A DNA stretch of 45,771 bases from Clostridia bacterium (GTDB lineage Bacteria; Bacillota; Clostridia; Oscillospirales; Acutalibacteraceae). Location of the stretch: contig JAFXDE010000056.1 of the NCBI GenBank assembly GCA_017516315.1, forward strand, positions 1 to 45,771, given 5' to 3'. The translations under genes and the position numbers were made by a program. Each line of letters begins with the position of its first letter. Within the stretch, counting starts at the first letter, position 1. Below the pieces are notes generated by a model. It did no database searches, had not been told where the DNA came from, and saw only the letters and a list, made by a program, of their open reading frames with translations. Below, one piece after another: positions 34,187 through 43,181 of this stretch.

Positions 34187-34693
34187 ATGGTTATTTTAGG
34201 TATTGACCCTGGTTATGCTATAGTCGGTTACGGTGTTATAAGTTATCGCAATAATCATTTTTCCGTAATAGATTACGGTGCTATCACTACCGATGCAAAA
34301 ACACCTTTCAATGAAAGATTGGAAATTATCTACGATGAGCTGACAGCGATAATCGAAAAATATTCTCCCGAGGCTATGGCTATCGAAAAGGTCTTTTATA
34401 ACAGTAACGCTAAAACCGTTATCGATGTAAGTCAGGCGAGAGGGGTGATTATGCTTGCCGCACAGAAAAAGGGCCTTCACGCTTATGAATACACACCCTT
34501 ACAGGTAAAGCAGAGCGTGGTAGGCTACGGCAGAGCAGAGAAAAAGCAGGTGCAGGAAATGATTAGGCGAATTTTAGGCCTCGAAAAGGTTCCTAAGCCC
34601 GATGATACTGCCGATGCTTTGGCTATGGCTGTGTGTCACGGCCATGCAAGCGGATCGCTTATGCAGAATATGAGAATACGAAAGGGGATATGA
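34187..34693 (+). CDS. ruvC: Holliday junction endodeoxyribonuclease RuvC
   Basis: About 168 aa. It starts VILGIDPGYAIVGYGVI with the first catalytic Asp, then MAIEKVFYNSNAKTVIDVSQARG (catalytic Glu), and the last acidic pair in PKPDDTADALAMAVCHGH. RuvC cuts four-way junctions as a dimer, guided by RuvAB. Two starts are possible: ATG 34187 gives the usual N terminus, while a TTG at 34181 has better spacing to GAGGT. The functional difference is two residues. The stop overlaps the ruvA start in an ATGA arrangement. Confidence 0.95.
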   Translation: MVILGIDPGYAIVGYGVISYRNNHFSVIDYGAITTDAKTPFNERLEIIYDELTAIIEKYSPEAMAIEKVFYNSNAKTVIDVSQARGVIMLAAQKKGLHAYEYTPLQVKQSVVGYGRAEKKQVQEMIRRILGLEKVPKPDDTADALAMAVCHGHASGSLMQNMRIRKGI

Positions 34694-35298
34694 CCTTGTT
34701 TTACAGCTTAACTGGTAATGTGATTTATAAAGGACTGACGGAGTTTGCCGTCGAATGCGGCGGCGTAGCTTTCCGTTGCCAAAGCTCCTTTGCTACTCTT
34801 TCCGAGGTAATACCCGGTGAAAAAATGACCGTATATACTTATCTCAATGTCCGTGAGGATGCACTGGATCTTTTCGGATTTACTACAGAATATGAGCTTG
34901 AATGGTTCAAAATGTTAATTACGGTTAACGGTGTAGGTCCCAAGGCGGCCTTAGCCGTTCTTTCCGAGCTTTCTCCTGACAGACTTGCCCTTTGTATTTC
35001 TGCTTCAGATGTAAAAGCTATTACGAAGGCTCAGGGCATCGGACCTAAAATAGCTCAGAGAATTATCCTCGACCTTAAGGATAAGGTAAAGGGCATCGCT
35101 CCCTCTTCCGACACCTCGGCCGACATTACTGCTGTCTCAGCTGCTGCCGATATGCCGAATACGAGCGAGGCCGTAGCTGCTCTGACTATGCTCGGCTATA
35201 CGCAGTCCGACGCAGCTGTGGCTGTAAGTAAGCTTGACAGCTCCCTTTCCGTGGAAAATCTTATCAAGGGCGCACTTAAATTATTATCTTTAGGGTGA
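34690..35298 (+). CDS. ruvA: Holliday junction branch migration complex subunit RuvA
   Basis: About 202 aa, the standard length. The OB-fold domain begins FYSLTGNVIYKG and contains VECGGVAFRCQSSFATL. Two helix-hairpin-helix motifs follow (LITVNGVGPKAALAVL and KAQGIGPKIAQRIILDLKDKV). A linker of Ser/Ala/Thr leads to the C-terminal three-helix domain (SEAVAALTMLGYTQSDAAVAV) that contacts RuvB. I take ATG 34690, which overlaps the ruvC stop; TTG 34696 is an alternative. A longer frame back to 34633 lies inside ruvC and has no conserved sequence. RuvA holds the junction for RuvB. Confidence 0.95.
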   Translation: MTLFYSLTGNVIYKGLTEFAVECGGVAFRCQSSFATLSEVIPGEKMTVYTYLNVREDALDLFGFTTEYELEWFKMLITVNGVGPKAALAVLSELSPDRLALCISASDVKAITKAQGIGPKIAQRIILDLKDKVKGIAPSSDTSADITAVSAAADMPNTSEAVAALTMLGYTQSDAAVAVSKLDSSLSVENLIKGALKLLSLG

Positions 35299-35304
35299 AA
35301 ATAA

Positions 35305-36324
35305 ATGGAATTTGAAGAAAGAATAATCGCTCCTGACCTTACCTCCTTTGACAGTGAAATCGAAACATCTCTCAGACCGAAGATACTTACTGATTACATC
35401 GGACAGGAAAAAGCAAAGGAAAATCTGGAAATATATATCAAGGCGGCGAGGGAAAGAGGAGAAAGCCTCGACCATGTGCTTCTTTACGGACCTCCGGGTC
35501 TCGGCAAGACTACTCTTGCAGGCATTATCGCCAATGAAATGAATGTAAACTTCCGCGTTACATCAGGTCCTGCTATCGAAAAGCCCGGTGATCTTGCGGC
35601 ACTTCTTACTAATCTCAATGAGGGAGATGTGCTTTTTATCGACGAAATACACCGTCTTAACCGAAGCGTTGAAGAGGTGCTCTATCCTGCTATGGAGGAT
35701 AATGCTCTCGATATTATTATCGGTAAAGGTCCCTCGGCACGCTCCATAAGACTCGATCTTCCGAAGTTTACTCTCGTAGGTGCTACTACCCGTGCCGGTC
35801 AGCTTTCGGCACCCTTAAGGGACCGTTTCGGTGTTATCTTAAGACTCGAGCTTTACACTCCCGAGGAGCTTGCACAGATAGTAACGCGCAGTGCAGGCAT
35901 TCTCGGTATCGACATAGAAAAATACGGTGCCCTTGAAATCGCTTCCCGTTCCAGAGGAACACCGCGTATCGCGAACCGACTTCTTAAAAGAGCGAGAGAC
36001 TTCGCTCAGGTTGTCGGAAACGGCATAATAGATGAGGAAAGTGCAGATATTGCTCTGGGTAAAATGGAAATCGATCATATCGGTCTTGACTCTATCGACC
36101 GTCTTCTTCTTACTACTATGATTAAAAATTACGGCGGCGGCCCCGTCGGTCTCGAGACCATAGCAGCGGCTATAGGTGAGGAGGCCATAACTATCGAGGA
36201 TGTATATGAGCCTTATCTTATGCAGATAGGCTTCCTCGGCAGAACACCGAGAGGCAGAGTGGCTACAGCGGCAGCCTATGAGCATTTACAGCTTCCTATG
36301 CCGGGACAGCAAAAATTATTCTAA
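35305..36324 (+). CDS. ruvB: Holliday junction branch migration DNA helicase RuvB
   Basis: The 339-aa AAA+ motor. Landmarks are [19 protein letters not shown], Walker [13 protein letters not shown], Walker [13 protein letters not shown], sensor 1 [19 protein letters not shown] with the arginine finger, and sensor 2 [19 protein letters not shown]. The C-terminal winged helix contains [15 protein letters not shown] and [13 protein letters not shown], which binds DNA. It starts 6 nt after ruvA. Length and motifs are all standard. It drives branch migration in recombinational repair. Confidence 0.97.
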   Translation: MEFEERIIAPDLTSFDSEIETSLRPKILTDYIGQEKAKENLEIYIKAARERGESLDHVLLYGPPGLGKTTLAGIIANEMNVNFRVTSGPAIEKPGDLAALLTNLNEGDVLFIDEIHRLNRSVEEVLYPAMEDNALDIIIGKGPSARSIRLDLPKFTLVGATTRAGQLSAPLRDRFGVILRLELYTPEELAQIVTRSAGILGIDIEKYGALEIASRSRGTPRIANRLLKRARDFAQVVGNGIIDEESADIALGKMEIDHIGLDSIDRLLLTTMIKNYGGGPVGLETIAAAIGEEAITIEDVYEPYLMQIGFLGRTPRGRVATAAAYEHLQLPMPGQQKLF

Positions 36325-36341
36325 CGGAGAAATAATCAGAT

Positions 36342-37205
36342 ATGAGATATACTAAAGACTGGAAAGATTATGAGCTTATTGACTGTTCTTCCGGCGAAAG
36401 ACTGGAAAGATGGGGAGATATTATTCTCGTAAGACCTGATCCTCAGGTTATATGGAAAACACCTAAAACTAATCCCTTATGGAAAAAAGCCAATGCCTAT
36501 TATCACCGTTCTAAATCAGGCGGAGGAGCCTGGGATGTCAGAAGTAAAATGCCTCCCTTCTGGAGCATTAATTATAAGGATTTGACCTTTAACATTAAAA
36601 CCATGGGCTTCAAGCATACGGGCCTTTTTCCCGAGCAGGCTGTCAATTGGGACTATACCAGAGAAATCATCCGAAAGGCAGGCAGACCCGTTAAGGTGCT
36701 TAACCTTTTCGCTTACACGGGAGGTGCAACTATCGCTCCCTTGAGTGAAAATGCGCAGGTAGTCCATGTAGATGCCTCTAAGGGTATGGTAGCCTGGGCG
36801 AAGGAAAATGCAGTTTCATCGGGCGTTGCCGACGGCAGCGTAAGATGGATAGTCGATGACTGCATAAAGTTCGTACAGAGAGAAATCCGCAGAGGTAATA
36901 AATATGACATTATTATTATGGATCCGCCCTCATACGGCAGAGGCCCCGGCGGTGAGGTTTGGAAATTAGAGGACGAGGTTTACGGCTTTGTAGAGCTTTG
37001 CAGTGAGCTTTTATATGAGGATTCGCTGATGATGCTTATCAATTCCTATACCACGGGCCTTTCATCTTCGGTTATGGAATATATTTTAGGCGCTGTCGTA
37101 AAAAAGAAATTCGGCGGCAGGATTTCTTCTTCGGAAATCGGTCTTCCCGTTACTGAGACAGGTATGATTCTTCCCTGCGGTGCTTCGGCTATCTGGGAAA
37201 AATAA
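36342..37205 (+). CDS. Class I SAM-dependent methyltransferase, RlmI/RlmK-like
   Basis: The 287-aa protein matches the rRNA large-subunit methyltransferase group (Methyltrans_SAM, PF10672). The SAM-binding motif I is VLNLFAYTGGATIAPL, the acidic strand-2 motif is VVHVDASKGMVAWAKENA, and the catalytic region is DIIIMDPPSYGRGPGGEVW. It lacks the PUA domain found at the N terminus of full RlmI; instead the first 80 residues are a small beta-rich part (DWKDYELIDCSSGERLERWG). The target is probably a 23S rRNA base or another RNA, but this is not determined. It sits between ruvB and the ECF genes in the same operon, with 17 nt before and 9 nt after. Confidence 0.83.
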   Translation: MRYTKDWKDYELIDCSSGERLERWGDIILVRPDPQVIWKTPKTNPLWKKANAYYHRSKSGGGAWDVRSKMPPFWSINYKDLTFNIKTMGFKHTGLFPEQAVNWDYTREIIRKAGRPVKVLNLFAYTGGATIAPLSENAQVVHVDASKGMVAWAKENAVSSGVADGSVRWIVDDCIKFVQREIRRGNKYDIIIMDPPSYGRGPGGEVWKLEDEVYGFVELCSELLYEDSLMMLINSYTTGLSSSVMEYILGAVVKKKFGGRISSSEIGLPVTETGMILPCGASAIWEK

Positions 37206-37214
37206 GAGGTAACT

Positions 37215-38072
37215 ATGAAAAACTTTATTGAATTTGACGGCGTGAGCTTTGCTTATGAGGAAAATGAAGAAGGCCTCACAGCAGAAACCGTTATCGAAAA
37301 TATGAATCTTAAAATCGGGAAGGGCGATTTTGTAGCAGTTTTAGGTCATAACGGCTGCGGAAAATCTACTCTTGCCAAGCTCTGTAACGCTATTTTAGTA
37401 CCTCAGCAGGGAAAGGTTTATATTGACGGTATCGACACCGCCGACGAAGACAGACTTTATGACATAAGACAGAGAGTGGGTATGGTATTCCAGAACCCCG
37501 ACAATCAGATAGTGGCCACTATAGTAGAGGACGATGTGGCATTCGGACCCGAAAATTTGGGTGTAGAGCCTTCGGAAATAAGAAAGAGAGTAGACGAGGC
37601 GCTTAAGAATGTAGGTATGTACGAATTTCGGAGCTTTGAGCCTCATAAGCTTTCCGGTGGGCAGAAGCAGAGAGTGGCTATAGCAGGTATTATCGCTATG
37701 CAGCCTGATTGTATCGTTTTAGATGAGCCGACGGCTATGCTCGACCCGAGAGGGCGTCGTGAGGTAATGGCTACGGTCAAGCGTCTTAATAAGGAATACG
37801 GGATTACGGTTATTTTTATCACTCATTATATGGATGAGGCAGTAAAGGCTGACCGTGTTATCGTTATGGACAAGGGAAAAATAGTTCTTGACGGAAAGCC
37901 GAAAGAGGTTTTTGTAAACATTGACACTCTTAAAAAAATCGGTCTCGATGTTCCCGAAGCTACCGAGCTGACTCATTTGCTTATTGAAAAGGGCGTAAAT
38001 CTGCCCGAGGATATACTTGACATTGACGAATTGTATTCATATATTATAAATCTCACGGAGGAGAAAAATTGA
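37215..38072 (+). CDS. ecfA1: Energy-coupling factor transporter ATPase EcfA1
   Basis: The 285-aa ATPase of the vitamin/metal ECF importer core. Walker A is GHNGCGKSTLAKL, the Q-loop is VGMVFQNPDNQIVA (QNPDNQ is diagnostic of EcfA1), the signature is LSGGQKQRVAIAG, Walker B is CIVLDEPTAMLDPRGRR and the H-loop is FITHYMDEA. The C-terminal extension typical of ECF ATPases runs from about 225. It overlaps ecfA2 by 4 nt, so the two ATPases are coupled. It provides energy for any of several substrate-binding S proteins, none of which is encoded in this window. Confidence 0.95.
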   Translation: MKNFIEFDGVSFAYEENEEGLTAETVIENMNLKIGKGDFVAVLGHNGCGKSTLAKLCNAILVPQQGKVYIDGIDTADEDRLYDIRQRVGMVFQNPDNQIVATIVEDDVAFGPENLGVEPSEIRKRVDEALKNVGMYEFRSFEPHKLSGGQKQRVAIAGIIAMQPDCIVLDEPTAMLDPRGRREVMATVKRLNKEYGITVIFITHYMDEAVKADRVIVMDKGKIVLDGKPKEVFVNIDTLKKIGLDVPEATELTHLLIEKGVNLPEDILDIDELYSYIINLTEEKN

Positions 38073-38938
38073 GCATTTCAATTTTAGAAACGAAAAATCT
38101 TACCCATGTGTATTCGAAGGGTACTACCTCTCAGGTTGATGCGATCAGAGACATAAGCCTAAAAATAGAAAAAGGTGAGCTTGTGGGCATTATCGGTCAC
38201 ACAGGCTCTGGAAAAAGCACCCTTATTCAGCATTTTAACGGTCTTCTGAAGGGTACATCGGGTACGGTTTTACTTGACGGCAAGGATATATGGGAGGACA
38301 AAAGTAAAATCCGAAATGTCCGTTTCCGTGTGGGTATTTGCTTTCAGTATCCCGAGTATCAGCTTTTTGAGGATACGGTTTATAAGGATATAGCCTTCGG
38401 ACCGACTAATATGAAGCTGAGTGAAAATGAGATTGACAGAAGAGTCAGAAGTGTAATAAGCTTCGTAGGACTCGATGAATCCTATCTCGACAAATCACCC
38501 TTTGATCTTTCCGGCGGTGAAAAGAGAAGAGTAGCTATTGCAGGAGTTATGGCTATGGAGCCTGATGTTCTTATTTTAGACGAGCCCTGCGCAGGTCTTG
38601 ACCCTAAGGGCAGAGATACGGTTCTCTCTCTTATCAGCGATTACAGAAAAAATACAGGCAGTACCGTCCTCGTCGTTTCTCACAGCATGGAGGACATATC
38701 TAAAATAGCTACCAAGGTTCTTGTTATGAATGAGTCGAGACTCGCATATTACGATACGGTCGATGCTGTTTTCTCCCATAGCGAGGAGCTTAAGAATATG
38801 GGACTTAATATTCCCGTTATTACCTCTCTTTTCCTTAAGCTCAAGGAAAAGGGCTACGATGTGAATACAGATGTTTACACTCTCGAAAGGGCAAGAGATG
38901 AGCTTTTATCTTTGCTGAAAGGGGGTAAAAGCGAATGA
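38069..38938 (+). CDS. ecfA2: Energy-coupling factor transporter ATPase EcfA2
   Basis: The 289-aa second ATPase. Walker A is GHTGSGKSTLIQHFNGLL, the Q-loop is VGICFQYPEYQLFEDTV (the QYPE form marks EcfA2), the signature is LSGGEKRRVAIAG, Walker B is VLILDEPCAGLDPKGRD and the H-loop is VVSHSMEDI. The N terminus reads LTHVYSKGTTSQVDAIRDIS, also typical. It overlaps ecfA1 upstream and ecfT downstream by 4 nt each. It forms a heterodimer with EcfA1 beneath EcfT. Confidence 0.96.
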   Translation: MSISILETKNLTHVYSKGTTSQVDAIRDISLKIEKGELVGIIGHTGSGKSTLIQHFNGLLKGTSGTVLLDGKDIWEDKSKIRNVRFRVGICFQYPEYQLFEDTVYKDIAFGPTNMKLSENEIDRRVRSVISFVGLDESYLDKSPFDLSGGEKRRVAIAGVMAMEPDVLILDEPCAGLDPKGRDTVLSLISDYRKNTGSTVLVVSHSMEDISKIATKVLVMNESRLAYYDTVDAVFSHSEELKNMGLNIPVITSLFLKLKEKGYDVNTDVYTLERARDELLSLLKGGKSE

Positions 38939-39750
38939 TTTCAGATATTACCATAGGTCAGTATTATAAGGGTGATTCCTTTGTTCATAAAATGGACCCG
39001 CGCATAAAAATTCTCATAACCGTTCTGTTTCTTGTGATGATTTTTATGTGTAAAAACTTCCTTTCACTTCTTCTGACGGGTGTTATTGTTGCTGTATCCA
39101 TTCTGGCATCAAGAGTACCCTTCAGAATGTTTTTAAAAAGTCTAAAGCCGATTATCCCCATAGTTCTCTTTACTGCCGTAATCAATATTTTTTACATCGG
39201 CGGCGGAAAAGAGCTTCTTTCATTGGGCTTTATTACGGTGACGAGCAAGGGCATTTTTACGGCAGTATTTATGGCTGTACGAATAGTTCTCCTTATTATG
39301 TCGAGCTCTATTCTCACCTATACTACCGTACCGACTATGCTTACGGATGCTATCGAAAAGCTTCTTTCACCTCTTAAAATCTTTCATATCCAGGTTCATA
39401 CCCTGGCTATGATGATGACCTTGGCGCTTCGCTTTATTCCCACTCTTATCGAGGAAATAGAAAGAATAATGAATGCACAGAAGGCGAGAGGTGCAGATTT
39501 CGAAAACGGCAGCCTTACTGAAAGGGCAAAGGCCCTCGTTCCCGTTCTGATTCCTCTTTTTGTTTCTGCCTTCAGAAGAGCTTATGAGCTCGCCTTTGCT
39601 ATGAACTGCAGATGCTATACAGGCGGAGAGGGCAGAACTAGGATGAAGCAAATGAAGCTTAAGGCATCGGATTTTATCGCGTTTGCGGTATTTATCGCCG
39701 GATTTATCGGTGTTATTATGATTAATAAAATTTTCGGTGTGGTAATTTAA
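38935..39750 (+). CDS. ecfT: Energy-coupling factor transmembrane protein EcfT
   Basis: The 271-aa scaffold subunit with about five to six helices. The N terminus, ITIGQYYKGDSFVHKMDPRIKIL, carries the family pattern (S-x-H-x-x-D-P-R). The long cytosolic coupling helices contain two Ala-Arg-Gly-like motifs: MNAQKARGADFENGS is clear, and the second appears as AMNCRCYTGGEGR, where the usual ARG is replaced. It joins the EcfA1-A2 dimer to exchangeable S components. The start overlaps ecfA2 by 4 nt, and truA starts 1 nt after its stop. The ecfA1-ecfA2-ecfT-truA order is common in Firmicutes. Confidence 0.94.
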   Translation: MISDITIGQYYKGDSFVHKMDPRIKILITVLFLVMIFMCKNFLSLLLTGVIVAVSILASRVPFRMFLKSLKPIIPIVLFTAVINIFYIGGGKELLSLGFITVTSKGIFTAVFMAVRIVLLIMSSSILTYTTVPTMLTDAIEKLLSPLKIFHIQVHTLAMMMTLALRFIPTLIEEIERIMNAQKARGADFENGSLTERAKALVPVLIPLFVSAFRRAYELAFAMNCRCYTGGEGRTRMKQMKLKASDFIAFAVFIAGFIGVIMINKIFGVVI

Positions 39751-39751
39751 A

Positions 39752-40489
39752 ATGGAAAAAAATGTAAAGCTGTTTATCACCTACGACGGAACAGATTATC
39801 ATGGCTGGCAGATGCAGGAAAATGCCGTAACCGTACAGGAGTGTATAACCAAGGCAGCTGAAAAAATTTTCGCGCAGAAGGTTTCTGTAAACGGCTGCAG
39901 CCGTACGGACAGCGGTGTACACGCCAATGAGTTCTGCTGTAATTTCCGCTTTGACGGTGAAAGAGACGAGGAAAAGATTATTCTCGGTATGAATTCGCAG
40001 CTTCCTGAGGATATAAGGGTTATCGGCTGTGAATATGCAGACAGGGATTTTCACGCTCGCTTTGACTGTAAGGGCAAGGAATACATCTATAAGGTGTGGA
40101 ACGGTAAAAGAGGAAACCCCTTTATGAACAGGTATTCTCTGTTTTATCCTTATAATCTCGACGAAAAGCTGCTTGATGAGCAGGCTAAGGATTTTATCGG
40201 TACCCACGATTTTGCTGCTTTCTGTGCCGCAGGAAGTGTGGTAAAGGATACAGTAAGAACTATAAAGGATTTCACCGTAAAAAGAGAGGGAGACCTGGTT
40301 ATCTTTTCAGTTACGGGTGACGGCTTCCTTTATAATATGGTGCGCATTATGGTCGGCACACTGCTATATATCAATAACGGAAAAATAGAAAAGGACACCA
40401 TTCCGGATATTATTCTTTCAAGGGATAGGGTCAGAGCAGGGATAACCGTACGACCCGAGGGACTTTATCTCAATAAGGTGTTTTACTGA
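39752..40489 (+). CDS. truA: tRNA pseudouridine(38-40) synthase TruA
   Basis: The 245-aa enzyme converts uridine to pseudouridine in the anticodon arm of tRNAs. It starts KLFITYDGTDYHGWQMQENAVTVQ, the conserved TruA opening. The catalytic Asp is in CSRTDSGVHANEFCCNF, followed by YIYKVWNGKRGNPFM and the C-half motif TGDGFLYNMVRIMVGTLL. Length is standard. It directly follows ecfT, with an ATG at the end of the ecfT stop region, so it is translated from the same message. The product serves the tRNA pool encoded in part at the right end of the window. Confidence 0.96.
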   Translation: MEKNVKLFITYDGTDYHGWQMQENAVTVQECITKAAEKIFAQKVSVNGCSRTDSGVHANEFCCNFRFDGERDEEKIILGMNSQLPEDIRVIGCEYADRDFHARFDCKGKEYIYKVWNGKRGNPFMNRYSLFYPYNLDEKLLDEQAKDFIGTHDFAAFCAAGSVVKDTVRTIKDFTVKREGDLVIFSVTGDGFLYNMVRIMVGTLLYINNGKIEKDTIPDIILSRDRVRAGITVRPEGLYLNKVFY

Positions 40490-40503
40490 TACAGGAGAAA
40501 AAT

Positions 40504-41700
40504 ATGAACAGACCAAATCAAAAAGGACAGATTAAGACGCAGAAGAAAAAGAGAAGGCCGCAGAAAAGAAGGGACAGCAGATTTATTCTTATCGGAGCCG
40601 TAGTTATTACAGCGGTGCTGTTAATCCTCGGTGCGATAGCATTTTCATCGGACAAGGTGATTTCCGATGACAGCATTTCTTCGGAAAACAGCGAGCTTTT
40701 ATCTACAGTCAGTGAAAATGAAATGGGCTTTCCTGTTACATTTTCAAACAATGACATAGTAAGAGTAGAATCCTTTTCGTCGAGACTGTTCGTACTCAGC
40801 AAAAAGCTTCTTACCTGTGTTTCTGACAGAGGAACGGTAAGATATAACTACATATTCACCTTCACTAATCCTGAAATGACGGTCAGTGAGAATTACGGCC
40901 TTGTTTATGACAGAGCTTCATCGAAATATTTTATTTTTAATGAGAAGGGAGTTATTTACGAGGGCGAAACAGAAAATAAAAAGCATATTATTATGGCGAA
41001 GATTAATAACCGGGGTGATATAGCTCTCGTTACGAAAAGCGACGATTCAGCCTGCCGTGTTTCTCTTACGGATAAAAAAGGAAAGGTGCTTTATATCTGG
41101 GCTTGCGCAGAGGAATACGGTGTAAGCGTGGACTTATCTGAGGACAGCAGAGAGATTCTTTGCGGTACTATAGGCTCGGAAAACGGAGCAGTTTATTCTA
41201 AGCTGTACCTTCTCGAAACTTATTCTGACAGTGATGTTAAGGAAATGACTGTCAAGGATAACGCATTGGTTGATGTAAAGCTTATGGGAAGAAGAATTAT
41301 AGCTACCGGTAATAATTCGAGAACGGTTTTCACCGTAAGAAACAGCGGTATTACCGAGGAGGCTGCCTTGTATTCTTCTAAAATACTGTTTTTTGCTTCC
41401 GATAAAAGCGGAAACACAGCAGTTGTAACCAATAGGGTAGGCTCTTTCGGAACCAATGAAATAACGGTTTACAATAAAAATAATGACATTACTTATGTAG
41501 GTTTCACCGACGAAGAAATCGTCGATGTTATCTGCCGCGGTAAAAGGGTTTACCTTCTTACCGATACGGCTATATATGAATCCTCGTCTGACGGCAGCTT
41601 TGCTTCTGTCGGAACGAAGGAAATCTCAGGTGAAGGGATGGTGATTTGTAAAAGCAGGCTATATTACTATTCTACAGGTCATATTGACATAAACAGTTGA
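40504..41700 (+). CDS. DUF5711-like membrane-anchored beta-propeller protein
   Basis: The 398-aa protein has a very basic N-terminal tail (QKKKRRPQKRRDSR), one membrane helix at about 28-50 (FILIGAVVITAVLLILGAIA) and a large extracytoplasmic part rich in short beta-strands that resembles a seven-blade propeller. Repeated patterns of the type VRVESFSSRLFVLSKKLLT, NYGLVYDRASSKYFIFNEKG and GNTAVVTNRVG look like blades and match my memory of DUF5711 proteins in Clostridia. I see no catalytic motif. Its position after truA and 15 nt from it suggests co-transcription; function is unknown. The start ATG follows ACAGGAG. Confidence 0.75.
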   Translation: MNRPNQKGQIKTQKKKRRPQKRRDSRFILIGAVVITAVLLILGAIAFSSDKVISDDSISSENSELLSTVSENEMGFPVTFSNNDIVRVESFSSRLFVLSKKLLTCVSDRGTVRYNYIFTFTNPEMTVSENYGLVYDRASSKYFIFNEKGVIYEGETENKKHIIMAKINNRGDIALVTKSDDSACRVSLTDKKGKVLYIWACAEEYGVSVDLSEDSREILCGTIGSENGAVYSKLYLLETYSDSDVKEMTVKDNALVDVKLMGRRIIATGNNSRTVFTVRNSGITEEAALYSSKILFFASDKSGNTAVVTNRVGSFGTNEITVYNKNNDITYVGFTDEEIVDVICRGKRVYLLTDTAIYESSSDGSFASVGTKEISGEGMVICKSRLYYYSTGHIDINS

Positions 41701-41709
41701 TAAAATCTA

Positions 41710-41738
41710 TTGTTAATTTCAACTTAATGTGATACAAT
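41710..41738 (+). promoter_or_regulatory. Promoter of the cvpA-pgsA-clp operon
   Basis: TTGTTA (41710-41715), 17 nt, TACAAT (41733-41738), just after the DUF5711 stop and 30 nt before the next start. TTCAGGAGG is the ribosome site. Confidence 0.65.
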
Positions 41739-41767
41739 AGCAGAAAATCTTCTTCAGGAGGTATTTA

Positions 41768-42478
41768 ATGACATACATAGTTGATATAATTATTATTGCG
41801 GTATTTCTGATTTCGGTCCTTATCTCATATAAAAAAGGATTTTTCAGAAGCCTCTTCGATCTTATCGGTACCCTCGTTTCTATTTTAGCGGCGAGAATAG
41901 TTTCATCTTCCTTGGCGCCTCAGGGCTTTGATATGTTTATCAAAGAGCCTGCCAGGGCTACCTTGACAAACACTCTCGGCACAGCAGGTACCACAGATTA
42001 CGGTACACAGGTTGAAAGTGCCATAAACTCTATTCCCGATTCCTTTAACGGAATTATGAATCTTATCGGCATCGACAAGCAGGCGATACTGGAAAAGGTT
42101 TCCTCTTCAGAGCTTGCACAGGGCAACCTGGTGGACAACATAATGGAAAACATTATTACTCCCGTCGGTACTGCTCTTATTCAGTTTGTGCTTTTCGTAA
42201 TTTTAGCCGTTGTGTTTGTTCTCGCACTTAAGGTTATAGTAAAGCTTCTCGATTTCGTCATAAAGAAGCTTCCCGTAGTAAAAAGCCTCAATAAGGGACT
42301 CGGTGTGGTTATAGGTGTTCTCAGAGGTCTTCTTACGGTTATAATCGTTTCGATGCTTATCGGTACGGTGGTAAGCTTTATCGGAAACGAAGAAATAATC
42401 GAGGCAGTAAATAATTCATTTATCGTTTCGACGGTACAGAATCTTATGTCGTCTCTCAGCGGCGCAGTATTAAAATAA
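41768..42478 (+). CDS. CvpA-family membrane protein
   Basis: The 236-aa protein has about four membrane helices. It starts YIVDIIIIAVFLISVLISYKKGFFRSLFDLIG, the CvpA family opening (PF02674), and the second half has DFVIKKLPVVKSLNKGLGVVIGVLRGLL, the conserved NRxLGxxxGxxRG-like segment. A longer-than-usual extracytoplasmic loop at about 55-125 separates the first two and last two helices. CvpA was first linked to colicin V production in E. coli, but its role in Gram-positives is unclear. It begins the operon leading to pgsA. Confidence 0.85.
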   Translation: MTYIVDIIIIAVFLISVLISYKKGFFRSLFDLIGTLVSILAARIVSSSLAPQGFDMFIKEPARATLTNTLGTAGTTDYGTQVESAINSIPDSFNGIMNLIGIDKQAILEKVSSSELAQGNLVDNIMENIITPVGTALIQFVLFVILAVVFVLALKVIVKLLDFVIKKLPVVKSLNKGLGVVIGVLRGLLTVIIVSMLIGTVVSFIGNEEIIEAVNNSFIVSTVQNLMSSLSGAVLK

Positions 42479-42498
42479 TAAAAGTGAGGTAAAATAAA

Positions 42499-43113
42499 AT
42501 GAAAGATTTATTTAAAGGCAGCTTGACCATCCCTAATTTCTTATCACTTACACGAATTATTCTTACACCCGTAATCGCTTATCTTTTCATAAACGATATG
42601 AAGATTGCAGCGGTAGTTATTCTTGCTCTCTCTGCTCTTACAGATACCTTTGACGGTCAGATTGCGAGAAGATTCAACCAGGTAAGCGCTCTCGGTAAAA
42701 TTCTCGATCCCGTAGCTGATAAGGTTCAGCAGATCACTATCGCAGTTATTCTTCTTATCGAATTCCATAACGCTACCGATCCCTTTATGAAGGCCTTCGG
42801 TTATGTCTTTATCGTATTTCTTGCCAAGGAAGCAATTATGCTCATCGGCGGTCTCGTTATGCTTCTTCTCGGTATCCGACCCGGTGCTGCTGAAATTTTC
42901 GGCAAGCTGGCAACCCTTTGCTTCTACACAGGTATGGTAGTTATTCTTCTCTTCGGGCCCGAGGTTGGTGCCTTCAGTCAGTATTTCATTCTTCCCAATG
43001 TAATTACCGGTGCCATCATCGTTATCTGCGCTGTTATGACCATAGTTGCTTTCGCAAGCTATATGCCCGAAACCTTCAGACAGTTCAAGGAAAGATTTTC
43101 AAAGGAAAAATAA
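42499..43113 (+). CDS. pgsA: CDP-diacylglycerol-glycerol-3-phosphate 3-phosphatidyltransferase
   Basis: The 204-aa membrane enzyme makes phosphatidylglycerophosphate, the precursor of phosphatidylglycerol. It starts with TIPNFLSLTRIILTPVIAYL. The CDP-alcohol phosphotransferase signature D-x2-DG-x2-AR-x8-G-x3-D-x3-D is fully present in LTDTFDGQIARRFNQVSALG and the following KILDPVADK, with the four metal-binding Asp. It has about five to six helices. It follows the cvpA-like gene by 20 nt. A related CDP-alcohol product cannot be excluded, but length and N terminus favour PgsA. Confidence 0.92.
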   Translation: MKDLFKGSLTIPNFLSLTRIILTPVIAYLFINDMKIAAVVILALSALTDTFDGQIARRFNQVSALGKILDPVADKVQQITIAVILLIEFHNATDPFMKAFGYVFIVFLAKEAIMLIGGLVMLLLGIRPGAAEIFGKLATLCFYTGMVVILLFGPEVGAFSQYFILPNVITGAIIVICAVMTIVAFASYMPETFRQFKERFSKEK

Positions 43114-43140
43114 GACATAATATCAAGGCAAATACTCAAG

Positions 43141-43168
43141 AAAGGAAAGACTGTTCCTTTGCAGTCTT
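43141..43168 (+). promoter_or_regulatory. Two mutually exclusive hairpins ahead of the Clp ATPase gene
   Basis: AAAGGAA (43141-43147) can pair with TTCCTTT (43154-43160). Alternatively AAGACTG (43147-43153) can pair with CAGTCTT (43162-43168). The two pairings share bases and cannot form together. The start codon 14 nt downstream has no good ribosome site of its own. Confidence 0.4.
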
Positions 43169-43181
43169 ACGGCATTTATAA

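Noticed and set aside
34633-34690. Upstream start of ruvA inside ruvC
   Set aside because: The extra residues are the ruvC 3' end read in another frame; RuvA homologues begin at the FYSLTG segment.
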